Below are positions 8,885 through 16,233 of a DNA stretch of 53,163 nt, piece by piece. The stretch's first letter is position 1, and the number at the start of each line of letters is the position of its first letter. The position numbers and the translations under genes were made by a program. The DNA is from Verrucomicrobiota bacterium (GTDB lineage: Bacteria; Verrucomicrobiota; Verrucomicrobiia; Opitutales; UBA2995). A model generated the notes under the pieces. It was given only the letters and a program-made list of their open reading frames with translations, made no database searches and was not told the origin of the DNA. The stretch lies in NCBI GenBank assembly GCA_027622555.1, contig JAQBYJ010000030.1:1-53163 (forward strand), written 5' to 3'.

Positions 8885-9034
8885 CAATCCTCCAACAACT
8901 TATCAAACCGCGGATTCCCGTGCAGCCGGTCGAAGATGAAGAGACAGTCCAGTTCCTGATTGATTAAAAGGGTACCCTCCATCTTGCTGGCGGCTTCCAG
9001 CGTTTTGTGAGGGCCTTGTCGTCCTCGCTGGGGA
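8884..9034 (-). pseudogene. Decayed 3' tail of a TolB/TPR paralogue
   Basis: The last 38 codons read LEAASKMEGTLLINQELD then CLFIFDRLHGNPRFDKLLED and a stop, closely matching the conserved C-terminus of the array paralogues. Just upstream, EDDKAL continues the match in another frame, so a frameshift is present before homology ends near 9034. The body of this copy is gone; a GTAGG-bounded hairpin and the DUF4143 ATPase gene lie where it should be. Confidence 0.8.
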
Positions 9035-9035
9035 C

Positions 9036-9066
9036 GTAGGTAGGGAGGCAGCGTCCTCGCTGCGCC
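9036..9066. repeat. GTAGG-bounded hairpin element
   Basis: GTAGGTAGGGAG is followed by GCAGCG-TCCT-CGCTGC, a perfect 6-bp hairpin at 9048-9063. It resembles the other GTAGG/CCTAC-bounded hairpins and sits exactly where homology to the paralogue tail ends. Confidence 0.5.
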
Positions 9067-9186
9067 GGGTATTTCTGGCATCCTGACGGCATCGCGGGAC
9101 GAGATAGCCCTACCACTTGGGGTTTCTGAAAGCGGCAGACAGTTGAGGATCGCTGCTTTTTTGTAGGAGAGCAGTCCGGTTGATCT

Positions 9187-9219
9187 TTACAATAATGGAT
9201 TAAGGTTCCATTATTGTAA
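9187..9219. promoter_or_regulatory. 13-bp perfect inverted repeat, candidate operator
   Basis: TTACAATAATGGA (9187-9199) and TCCATTATTGTAA (9207-9219) are perfect inverted repeats with a 7-bp spacer. The right arm ends 10 bp before the ATG of the DUF4143 ATPase gene. The position suits an operator or a regulatory hairpin over the translation start. The other DUF4143 gene has a similar arrangement at 36596-36615. Confidence 0.6.
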
Positions 9220-9229
9220 TAATAGCCTT

Positions 9230-10378
9230 ATGATCGAAAGAGATGCATCTCAAAAACTGAAGCAACTGGCGGAAGGATTCCCGGTGATTGCGCTTACCGG
9301 TCCTCGTCAATCGGGGAAAACCACCCTGGTGCGGGAGCTTTTCAAAGAGCATGATTACCTGAGCCTTGAAGACCTGGATGTGAGGGAGGAAGCCCGGGAG
9401 GATCCACGTGGTTTTTTGCGACGGCAGCAAAAGGATTTTATTCTGGACGAAGTGCAACATGTGCCCGAGTTGTTTAACTACCTGCAGAGTCAGGTGGACG
9501 AAACCCGGCGAATGGGTGGAGTCGTTTTGACGGGCTCTCAGAATTTTCTGCTCATGGAGCGCATCACGCAAAGTCTTGCCGGCCGGATTGGGCTGCTTCC
9601 TTTGCTGCCGTTTTCCTGGAGCGAACTAAGGAACGATCCTATCAGCGAAAAGTCGGTAAACGAGGTGCTGTTTGCCGGTGCCTATCCTCCCATTTTCGAC
9701 CGGCAAGTCAGCCCGGCCGATTGGTATTCCCGGTATGTGCAAACGTATATTGACCGGGACGCCCGGTTGATTCGGAACATTGGGGACCTTTCCCGCTTTC
9801 AGCGCTTTGTGAAACTCTGTGCGGGCCGCATTGGACAACTGGTAAACTTCACCAGTCTGGCTTCTGATTGCGGTGTCGACACCAAAACGGCCCAGTCCTG
9901 GATGTCGGTTCTGGAGGAAAGCTACATTGTCCTTCTGCTTCAACCGCATCACAGGAATTTCAATAAGCGCCTGGTTAAACAGCCAAAGCTTTATTTTGTG
10001 GATACGGGAGTAGCGTGCGCTTTGCTTGGTTTGGAAAATGCGGACCAGCTATCGACCCACTACCTGCGGGGAGGACTTTTTGAAAACTGGGTTATCATGG
10101 AGCGTCTGAAAAAACGATTCAACGCCGGGCAAAGGAGCAACCTCTACTTTTGGCGGAGCAACACCGGTCATGAAATCGATTTACTGCAGGAGGATGGTCC
10201 ATTGATACATGCCTGCGAGATCAAGGTTGGTGAAACGCTTCAGCAGGACTGGCTAAAGGGGCTGCAATGGTTCCAACGAATTGCGGAACCTGCCCCGAGC
10301 TTGGAACTTGTCTACGGAGGTGAGCGAACTTCTGAGATGAAGGGCGTTACTATCACGCCGTGGAGAAAGATGGACTAG
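9230..10378 (+). CDS. AAA ATPase with DUF4143 C-terminal domain
   Basis: This 382-aa ATPase has Walker A G24-PRQSGKTT, Walker B FILD73-E74 and the sensor-like VLTGSQNFLL. A helical or winged-helix middle (LASDCGVDTKTAQSWMSVLEESYIV) is followed by the DUF4143 region with FWRSNTGHEIDLL and EIKVG, which resembles a PD-(D/E)xK-like fold (E-x-D...E-x-K). The family is widespread and often mobile; its function is not established. The stop TAG overlaps the convergent stop of paralogue P1 within the palindrome CTAG (10375-10378). A perfect inverted repeat precedes the start. It separates a paralogue tail remnant from P1, as if inserted between them. Confidence 0.85.
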   Translation: MIERDASQKLKQLAEGFPVIALTGPRQSGKTTLVRELFKEHDYLSLEDLDVREEAREDPRGFLRRQQKDFILDEVQHVPELFNYLQSQVDETRRMGGVVLTGSQNFLLMERITQSLAGRIGLLPLLPFSWSELRNDPISEKSVNEVLFAGAYPPIFDRQVSPADWYSRYVQTYIDRDARLIRNIGDLSRFQRFVKLCAGRIGQLVNFTSLASDCGVDTKTAQSWMSVLEESYIVLLLQPHHRNFNKRLVKQPKLYFVDTGVACALLGLENADQLSTHYLRGGLFENWVIMERLKKRFNAGQRSNLYFWRSNTGHEIDLLQEDGPLIHACEIKVGETLQQDWLKGLQWFQRIAEPAPSLELVYGGERTSEMKGVTITPWRKMD

Positions 10379-12468
10379 TCCTCCAACAACCTATCAAACC
10401 GCGGATTCCCCCGCAGGCGGTCGAAGATGAAGAGACAGTCAATTTCCCGGCTGATGAAAAGTTGACTCTTCATTTGCGTTGCGCTTTCCAGCGTTTCGAT
10501 GGCCTGGTCGTTTTCTCCGAGGACCAGGTAAGCAATGGCAATGAGCACTTCACAGGCCGCCTGTTGCTGAAACCGCCAATAGTCGGTATTACTCACCTCC
10601 CGTGTTGTTGCGATTCGTTGAATCATGAGTTCCCGGTCTCCTTCCAAGGCATGGCAAATGGCCAAGTCCGCCCAATACCAAGGTTGTGCTAGCGGGTTCA
10701 TGTCCACAAGGCCTTGCAGGTGAGGTTTGGCTTCGGCGACTTTATCGAGGCAATTCTGCGTTTCTCCCAGTTCAAACCAGAGTAAGGCAGTTACCAGGTC
10801 CTTGGATCCAAAGCAGATCGAATATTGACTGTCAAAGTGGCGATTACTCAGGTTTTCGATGAGTCGCAGACTCGTTCTGTGGTTTCGTGAGTAAAGTATA
10901 TCAAAAGATTGTCCGCTTTGCGTTTTTGAAGAGAAAGGAATAAGGGCCCGAGTTTTGAAATAAGCTTCTCGATCACCCGTTAAGTTAAATATTTCCAAGT
11001 CCCAGGAGCTTTTCCATTGTTCGCTGACATCGGTCCTTGCCGCCTGTCTGTCAATAAAAGCCCTGGCTTCATCCCGTTTCCCTTGCTTCAAATATATGGT
11101 GGGCAGCCACCCTATGCCTGTAATATCTACAGAATTGGGATCGAGACGTAAGACAGCTTCGTAATAGTGCTGGGCCTCCGCCAGGCGTCCGGAGAAGTAA
11201 TAGGCTCTTCCAAGGTTGGCATTTATCTCCCGAGAGTTTGGATAAATAACCATGGCATTCAGCAAATGACGGATGGATAACTCCCAATCCTGGTATTCCC
11301 GGAAGGCCAGGATGGATTCAGCAACGTGTCCATAAGGCAGGTCAGGTCCGGTTCGCTTGGCTTCTTCCAGAGCATGATGCGCCTTGGCCAGAAGTGCCGG
11401 ATCATTTCGGCCCTTCGCCGTATCCCACCAAAAGACGCACTCAATGACCAACTGTGCCCAGGCTTCGGAATAGTTAGGGTCGAGGGCTACGGCTTTTTCC
11501 AGCAACTCGATCTTCTGGTCTCCATCCGCAGTCCCTTGGTACTGCAATTCGCGAAACTTGAGGACATAGTCGTAGGCTTCCAGATTGTCGGTGGGGCGGC
11601 GTTCGATTTGAGCGACTTCCTCCGGGGAAAGTATTGTTTCCAGTTTGTCGGCAATCTCTTTGGCAATTTCGGTTTGGATGGCAAAAATGTCGTCCAAATC
11701 CCTCGTGTAGTTCTGGGCCCAGAGGTGCTGATCTGTACTGGCATCAATCAACTGAGCGGTGATACGCACACGATTGCCAACCCTCCGGACAGATCCTTCA
11801 ACCAGGTAACGCACACCCAGTTCTTTACCAATCTCGGAGAGACTCAACATCGAGTCCCGGTAGCGAAGCGTAGAAGTCCGGGAAATGACCTGAAATGTTC
11901 TGACGTGAGACAGGTTGGTCAGCACATCCTCATGTACCCCATCTGCAAAGAATGCATTCTCCTCATCCGGACTCATATTGGCGAAGGGAAGAACGGCGAT
12001 GGAGTTGTCGGTGTCCAACAGCACAGAGCTTGGAGCGGAGAGCGGAGAGTCCGGAGTGTCCGCTCGAAAATAAAAGAAGATGGCTAAGGCGCCGAAAATC
12101 AAAGTCGGAGCCGCCGCGGCAAACGCGAAAGCCATCCAGTTGCGTTTGCGTTCCTGGTTTTTGGATACCGGCACTTCGCCCTGCTCTTCCCGGGCGTGCT
12201 TGGTCGTCTTGATCCCGTCCGGTGTAAGCTCAAAAGCCCAGGCTAGGATGATGGCTAAAGGAAAACCCAGTATCACCATCAACACCACAAAGCGGAATGC
12301 CCACACCGGTATGCCAAAGCTCGCAAACGTGGTCGAAGCCACCTGAATAATCAGCCACGCGACTACGGCATAGGTGATCGCCACCCGCATGACCTTGCGG
12401 CGCTTCAGTTCGGCACAGAAGGCGGAGAGGCTGGTCCTGGGTTTATCGGTTTTTGAGTCGTTTTCCAT
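10375..12468 (-). CDS. Array paralogue P1: membrane-anchored TolB/FlgO-like and TPR protein
   Basis: This 697-aa protein starts with a short basic cytosolic segment (LKRRKVMR). It has predicted membrane helices at about 29-47, 57-79 and 111-134, with a positively charged loop between the second and third, so the rest should be periplasmic. Residues 155-290 match the TolB N-terminal/FlgO-like domain (SIAVLPFANMSPDEENAFFADG, YLVEGSVRRVG, QHLWAQNY, DIFAIQ). TPR-like helices fill 300-650, and the conserved tail FIFDRLRGNPRFDRLLED ends it. No catalytic, cyclase or DNA-binding domain is seen. It is divergent from a HigBA pair (186-bp gap). In relatives the TolB-like part is often joined to regulatory output domains, which are absent here. 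Confidence 0.85.
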   Translation of the reverse strand: MENDSKTDKPRTSLSAFCAELKRRKVMRVAITYAVVAWLIIQVASTTFASFGIPVWAFRFVVLMVILGFPLAIILAWAFELTPDGIKTTKHAREEQGEVPVSKNQERKRNWMAFAFAAAAPTLIFGALAIFFYFRADTPDSPLSAPSSVLLDTDNSIAVLPFANMSPDEENAFFADGVHEDVLTNLSHVRTFQVISRTSTLRYRDSMLSLSEIGKELGVRYLVEGSVRRVGNRVRITAQLIDASTDQHLWAQNYTRDLDDIFAIQTEIAKEIADKLETILSPEEVAQIERRPTDNLEAYDYVLKFRELQYQGTADGDQKIELLEKAVALDPNYSEAWAQLVIECVFWWDTAKGRNDPALLAKAHHALEEAKRTGPDLPYGHVAESILAFREYQDWELSIRHLLNAMVIYPNSREINANLGRAYYFSGRLAEAQHYYEAVLRLDPNSVDITGIGWLPTIYLKQGKRDEARAFIDRQAARTDVSEQWKSSWDLEIFNLTGDREAYFKTRALIPFSSKTQSGQSFDILYSRNHRTSLRLIENLSNRHFDSQYSICFGSKDLVTALLWFELGETQNCLDKVAEAKPHLQGLVDMNPLAQPWYWADLAICHALEGDRELMIQRIATTREVSNTDYWRFQQQAACEVLIAIAYLVLGENDQAIETLESATQMKSQLFISREIDCLFIFDRLRGNPRFDRLLED

Positions 12469-12629
12469 AAAGGCAATGAGATGAGTGACGAATCTCTACA
12501 GATTAAGTAGGAAAATAGGTTGCGGACTCAAGCATCGAAGTAGCAGGAATGTTAAAGAAAATCATGGCCGAAAGACCATTGCTTTTGACAAGCTTCAAGA
12601 TAATCAGAGGAATATTAGCTTGATATATC

Positions 12630-12646
12630 CTATTACAATGTAATAG
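12630..12646. promoter_or_regulatory. Palindromic operator candidate upstream of higBA
   Basis: CTATTACA-A-TGTAATAG is a perfect 8-bp palindrome with a single central base. It ends 8 bp before the toxin start at 12655 and lies in the divergent promoter region shared with P1. HigA-type antitoxins commonly repress their own operon through such sites. Confidence 0.65.
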
Positions 12647-12654
12647 CTTTAATT

Positions 12655-12987
12655 ATGTTCATTTTTGTCGAGCATCCCACGTTCACCCGGAAAATCACAG
12701 AACTGTTTTCAGATGAAGACTATCGAAAGTTTCAAAATCACCTCGCCGCAAATCCAACGTTAGGGGACGTAATTCCAGGTTTTGGAGGTCTTCGGAAACT
12801 TCGTTGGGGAGCAAGAGGTAAAGGAAAGCGCGGGGGTGCAAGAATTATTTATCTACTGGTTCCCAAACCGGCAATCATCTATCTATTTTATGTATATACT
12901 AAGGGAGACATCACCGACATGAGTGCTGAACAAAAGCGGCGTGTCGCCCAGGCAATTAAGCAAATCAAGGAGGAATACAGACAATGA
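12655..12987 (+). CDS. RelE/HigB-family toxin
   Basis: This 110-aa protein of the RelE/ParE fold (HigB-2-like) would be a ribosome-dependent mRNA endonuclease. The pattern GLRKLRWGARGKGKRGGARIIY followed by a hydrophobic strand (IIYLFYVYTKGD) and a C-terminal helix is typical. The toxin-first order is characteristic of HigBA, and the downstream antitoxin overlaps by 4 bp (ATGA). A palindrome lies just upstream. It is divergent from P1, on the strand opposite to every paralogue. Confidence 0.88.
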   Translation: MFIFVEHPTFTRKITELFSDEDYRKFQNHLAANPTLGDVIPGFGGLRKLRWGARGKGKRGGARIIYLLVPKPAIIYLFYVYTKGDITDMSAEQKRRVAQAIKQIKEEYRQ

Positions 12988-13310
12988 AAAACAAGGATAT
13001 TAAATTTGAACCTGATGATTTTTTAAAGGCGGTCGAAGAGGTGCGAGATCACGTCCAGGGAAAGCGAAAAATCACGCTCCGGACTACAACAATCAATTTA
13101 CCCGAACCGGCTCCTGAAATCACACCCGAAGAAATAGTTGCTGCCCGCGAAGCCCTGAACCTAAGTCAGCCTGTTTTTGCTCAACTGCTCAATGTGCCCA
13201 CTGTAACTGCTATCAGCTGGGAAAAAGGGCGTCGAAAACCATCCGGCGCGGCGTTGAGGTTATTGCAAATTGTCCGAACACATCCCGAAGTACTTTTAGA
13301 AGCGAGTTGA
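12984..13310 (+). CDS. HigA/NadS-like helix-turn-helix antitoxin
   Basis: This 108-aa antitoxin has a C-terminal Xre-type HTH (EIVAAREALNLSQPVFAQLL, then VPTVTAISWEKGRRKPSG). A flexible N-terminal half probably wraps the toxin. It overlaps the toxin gene by 4 bp. Expected roles are toxin neutralisation and repression through the palindrome at 12630. It ends 64 bp before the convergent stop of paralogue P2. Confidence 0.88.
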   Translation: MKNKDIKFEPDDFLKAVEEVRDHVQGKRKITLRTTTINLPEPAPEITPEEIVAAREALNLSQPVFAQLLNVPTVTAISWEKGRRKPSGAALRLLQIVRTHPEVLLEAS

Positions 13311-13374
13311 TTGATCCTGAGATTTAGCAGTTCACCCAAGTGATTCAAAAATTCAGCTGGTTGTTGTGCATCGT

Positions 13375-15516
13375 TCACCAATCCTCCAACAACGCATCAA
13401 AGCGCGGATTGCCCCTCAGGCGGTCGAAGATGAACCACATGCCGATCTCGCGATTAAGAAGAATGAGGCTATCCTGCCGACAGGCTGCCTCCAGGATGTC
13501 GATGGCCTTTTCGGTGTCCCCAAGAATGAGGTAGGCGGTGGCAATATGCGCTTCGGTTTGTGCGCTCATCGTGTATTGGCGCTTTTGCTCAATGACTTTT
13601 TCTCTGGCTGCGCTAATACCCGCCTCCATTCGGCTCCGATCGCCTTCCAGGGCGTAACACATGGGCAGCTGTGACCAGGTGAACGGATCGGCGAGTGGAT
13701 CGGCCTGGGTGTATTCTTCCAGGTAAGTCTTCATCGTTTTGGTTTCGATCAGCCATTTTTCCCGATCTCCCAGTTCGAAGTAAACGAGAGCTCCTATCAT
13801 AGCTCGTTGCCCCATGGACAACCCATAGGGAAATCGAAAAGTTTCTGCCGCAAATGGCTCTATTTGCATATAATTTAAAATGACAGAGTAATCTCGTAAA
13901 ATAAGTGCTGAGAGCCGATCGCGATCTGGATTTTCGTCCTCAGCATCCAACCGTTGGAGTTCAAGCTTCAGCACCTCCATGTCTCCTGTTTCCAGGTAGT
14001 TTGACCGGGCGAGTTGCTGTTGAAAGACTTTCGGACTAATGGATTTTTCAAGCAACGCATGGTCTTGATCCCAAAGTCCCAGTCGTTGGTAAGCAAAAGA
14101 TAAATATATTCTATTGGCACCGTTAAATGGGTCGGAGCTCTGTGCTTCTTCCAATAAAATCCGAGCCTCCGCGATGCGCCCATTTATAAGGAACCTCCTG
14201 GCGAGTCTGGTTTTTGCGTCCAGGAAATTGGGGTCCAGAACCAGGGCCCTGGAGAGAAGATCTATTTCTATTTCCGCATATTCCTCCCCAATATTTCCCA
14301 GGAAACTTTTGGTGTAGAGACCAAGCGCAGAACCTGAGCTCAAGCGCTCCACTTCAGCAAAAGCATAGAGCGCACTATGAAGTAGCTGGGTATTCTGGCG
14401 TCGCGACTCTTCATCCCTCCAGTGAAAGATTCGATTTTGGGCCAAAAAAGACCAGGCCTCGGCAAAGTCAGGATCGAGTCTCACGGCTTTTTCAACCAGC
14501 TCGATTTTCTTTAAGCGATTGCCACTCCCTCCACCTGTTTGACGTGCCTGCACATAATAACCATAAGCTTCCTGGTTCTCGGTGGGACGGTAGTCGATCT
14601 TCTCGATCTCTTCGGGCGATAGGACCGCCTGAAGCTGGCCCGCGATGTCCTTGGCCACCGCTGCCTGGATGGCAAAGATGTCGTCCAACTTTCGATCGTA
14701 ATTCTCGGCCCAGAGGTGTTGGTCATTTTGCGAATCGATCAACTGGACGGTGACAAGCACCTGATCCCCCGCTTTCCGGACCGAGCCTTCCACCAGGTAG
14801 CGGACCCCCAATTCGGCACCGATCTCCTTCATGGTCTTAACGGTGTTGCGGTATTGCAAGGTGGAGGTGCGGGAAATAACAAAGAGCTCACGCACCTTCG
14901 ATAAGTTCGACAGAATATCCTCATGCACCCCATCGGCAAAGAACGCGTTCGCGGCATCCGGACTCATGTTGGAGAGGGGGAGGACGGCAATCGACTTTTC
15001 AGTCGATTGGGTTATCAGGTTATTGGTTAATGGTTCCTGGGATTCTTGGGCGGGTTTGGCCTGGAAATAAAAGAATAGTGCCAGCGCACCGAAGATGAGG
15101 GTGGGGATCAAGGCTCCCACCAGGTAGGCCATCCAGTTGCGTTTCTTCTGTTGAGTATCCGACAGGGGCATTTCGCCCTGTTCTTCGCGAGCGTGCCTGG
15201 TGGTTTTAATACCGTCCGGCGTCAGCTCGAAAGCCCAGGCCAGGATGATGGCAAGAGGGAATCCCAGGATGACACATAAAGTCACCAGCCGAAATGCCCA
15301 CTTGGGAATGTCAAACCAGCCGAAGGTAGAAGATGCGATCTGGATAATCAGCCACGCCACCACCGCATAGGTGATCGCTACGCGGGTGACCTTGCGGCGC
15401 TTCAGCTCGGCCCAGAAGGCGCTCAGTCCTGAGCTTGTCGAAGGGGCGAGGCCGGTGGGCGGTGAGCCTGTCGAATCCGATGGATTTTGATCTTTAGACG
15501 GCTGCTGGTCACTCAT
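13375..15516 (-). CDS. Array paralogue P2: membrane-anchored TolB/FlgO-like and TPR protein
   Basis: This 713-aa protein has the same architecture as P1: basic LKRRKVTRVAITYA, three predicted helices, SIAVLPLSNMSPDAANAFFADG, YLVEGSVRKAG, QHLWAENYDRKLDDIFAIQ, then divergent TPRs and the tail FIFDRLRGNPRFDALLEDW. The N-terminal linker DSTGSPPTGLAPSTSSGLS is encoded by two copies of the TTCGACAAGCTCAGG-type palindrome (15428-15446 and 15461-15477), so repeat DNA has become coding sequence. Its ATG overlaps the stop of the nucleotidyltransferase gene (ATGA), which makes translational coupling likely. Confidence 0.85.
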   Translation of the reverse strand: MSDQQPSKDQNPSDSTGSPPTGLAPSTSSGLSAFWAELKRRKVTRVAITYAVVAWLIIQIASSTFGWFDIPKWAFRLVTLCVILGFPLAIILAWAFELTPDGIKTTRHAREEQGEMPLSDTQQKKRNWMAYLVGALIPTLIFGALALFFYFQAKPAQESQEPLTNNLITQSTEKSIAVLPLSNMSPDAANAFFADGVHEDILSNLSKVRELFVISRTSTLQYRNTVKTMKEIGAELGVRYLVEGSVRKAGDQVLVTVQLIDSQNDQHLWAENYDRKLDDIFAIQAAVAKDIAGQLQAVLSPEEIEKIDYRPTENQEAYGYYVQARQTGGGSGNRLKKIELVEKAVRLDPDFAEAWSFLAQNRIFHWRDEESRRQNTQLLHSALYAFAEVERLSSGSALGLYTKSFLGNIGEEYAEIEIDLLSRALVLDPNFLDAKTRLARRFLINGRIAEARILLEEAQSSDPFNGANRIYLSFAYQRLGLWDQDHALLEKSISPKVFQQQLARSNYLETGDMEVLKLELQRLDAEDENPDRDRLSALILRDYSVILNYMQIEPFAAETFRFPYGLSMGQRAMIGALVYFELGDREKWLIETKTMKTYLEEYTQADPLADPFTWSQLPMCYALEGDRSRMEAGISAAREKVIEQKRQYTMSAQTEAHIATAYLILGDTEKAIDILEAACRQDSLILLNREIGMWFIFDRLRGNPRFDALLEDW
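15428..15477. repeat. Two palindromic repeat units inside P2 coding sequence
   Basis: CCTGAGCTTGTCGAAGGGG (15428-15446) and GGTGAGCCTGTCGAATC (15461-15477) are variants of the dispersed TTCGACAAGCTCAGG palindrome. They encode the PSTSSGL and DSTGSP parts of the cytosolic linker before the first membrane helix. P6 has the same two units at 26718-26737 and 26751-26767. Confidence 0.7.
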
Positions 15517-15965
15517 TCTACATCCTCTCCAAGACTTTCCAGATCAGCCAAGTCTTTCAATCGCCCACTGCTTCGTTTATTGAGAACAAAGTCCTCATAA
15601 CTAATAAATGGAACCGACAATTCGTCCAAAACGAGTTCTATTTTATTGGAGTAGCATTCTAAAAACTCCACACCGGTTGCCTCCGTAATGATTTCTATTC
15701 TCATGGGCGGAGACCCCATTCTGAACACATTTCCCTTTTCGCGAAAAAAATCCTTGGAAACTTCCTTCGGGACACCGAAAGCAAACAGCGCGTTCAACAA
15801 TCGATCCAGGTTTGTTTCGTTGGAACCAATCCAGATATCCATATCTCCGGTTGCTCGAACATAACCATGAACACCCAGAGCCCAACCGCCTACAACGAGA
15901 TACTCAACCTGCTTTTCGATTAATAAACTCAGGAATTCTCTGAAGTCGTCCGGTAGCTGCTTCAT
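15513..15965 (-). CDS. MNT/AbiEii-type nucleotidyltransferase
   Basis: This 150-aa protein of the polymerase-beta nucleotidyltransferase fold has YLVVGG26-27WALGVHGYVRATG, D41-M-D43 metal ligands, a third strand with RIEIITEATGV, and a helical end (FVLNKRSSGRLKDLADLE). Relatives transfer nucleotides to proteins or tRNAs, and several act as toxins or antitoxins. The preceding small gene (15904-16098) is its usual partner and overlaps it by 62 bp. The stop overlaps the start of P2 in ATGA. A decayed copy of the same pair lies at 43915-44322. Confidence 0.8.
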   Translation of the reverse strand: MKQLPDDFREFLSLLIEKQVEYLVVGGWALGVHGYVRATGDMDIWIGSNETNLDRLLNALFAFGVPKEVSKDFFREKGNVFRMGSPPMRIEIITEATGVEFLECYSNKIELVLDELSVPFISYEDFVLNKRSSGRLKDLADLESLGEDVE

Positions 15966-16098
15966 CGCCCCAAAAAGCCACTCGAAGTTGTTGGATGCAA
16001 GCGATCCTTTCGGTTGGAGTTAGTTTCCTGCAATCCTCGAGATAATCTTTGCCGGAGTCCGCTTGTTTTCCCATCTGGACTGAGATTTGTTTGCCCAT
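15904..16098 (-). CDS. Small partner protein of the nucleotidyltransferase
   Basis: This 64-aa protein has the pattern DSGKDYLEDCRKLTPTERIA then CIQQLRVAFWGDE...GRLQRI. It matches the small protein often found just before DUF6036/MNT-type nucleotidyltransferases (general form: YW...TP.ERL..V..LR..Y.G..RLQR). The 62-bp overlap with the downstream gene and that pattern argue that it is real rather than a shadow. A role as antitoxin or regulator of the enzyme is inference. Confidence 0.6.
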   Translation of the reverse strand: MGKQISVQMGKQADSGKDYLEDCRKLTPTERIACIQQLRVAFWGDEAATGRLQRIPEFINRKAG

Positions 16099-16142
16099 TC
16101 TTAAATTTCATTTTTTGGCTATCATTCTTCAACCTTTTTATT

Positions 16143-16176
16143 ATTCCTCCAACAACGCATCAAAGCGCGGATTCCT
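16143..16176 (-). pseudogene. Remnant paralogue tail
   Basis: The 34 bp encode NPRFDALLEE and a stop on the minus strand, and match the end of P2 base by base over most of its length. The match ends at a CCTGAGCAAAGCCGAAGGG palindrome. It lies about 60 bp downstream of the intact tail of P3, so two tails stand in tandem. Confidence 0.65.
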
Positions 16177-16179
16177 TTA

Positions 16180-16200
16180 CCCTGAGCAAAGCCGAAGGGC
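16180..16200. repeat. TTCGACAAGCTCAGG-type palindrome
   Basis: CCCTGAGCAAAGCCGAAGGG forms an imperfect hairpin and is followed by CCTTTGCC. It marks the point where the tail remnant at 16143-16176 loses homology. Confidence 0.6.
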
Positions 16201-16233
16201 CTTTGCCTTTTAATGAAAATCAACGTATGCATG

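Noticed and set aside
9230-10378. Known phage-defence ATPase (such as BREX or Abi)
   Set aside because: Only the DUF4143 architecture is visible and no defence partner genes accompany it.
11326-12087. A 253-aa open frame on the plus strand inside P1, and similar long frames inside P2 and P4
   Set aside because: They are antisense to clear paralogue coding sequence, show no family pattern, and arise from biased codon use on the opposite strand.
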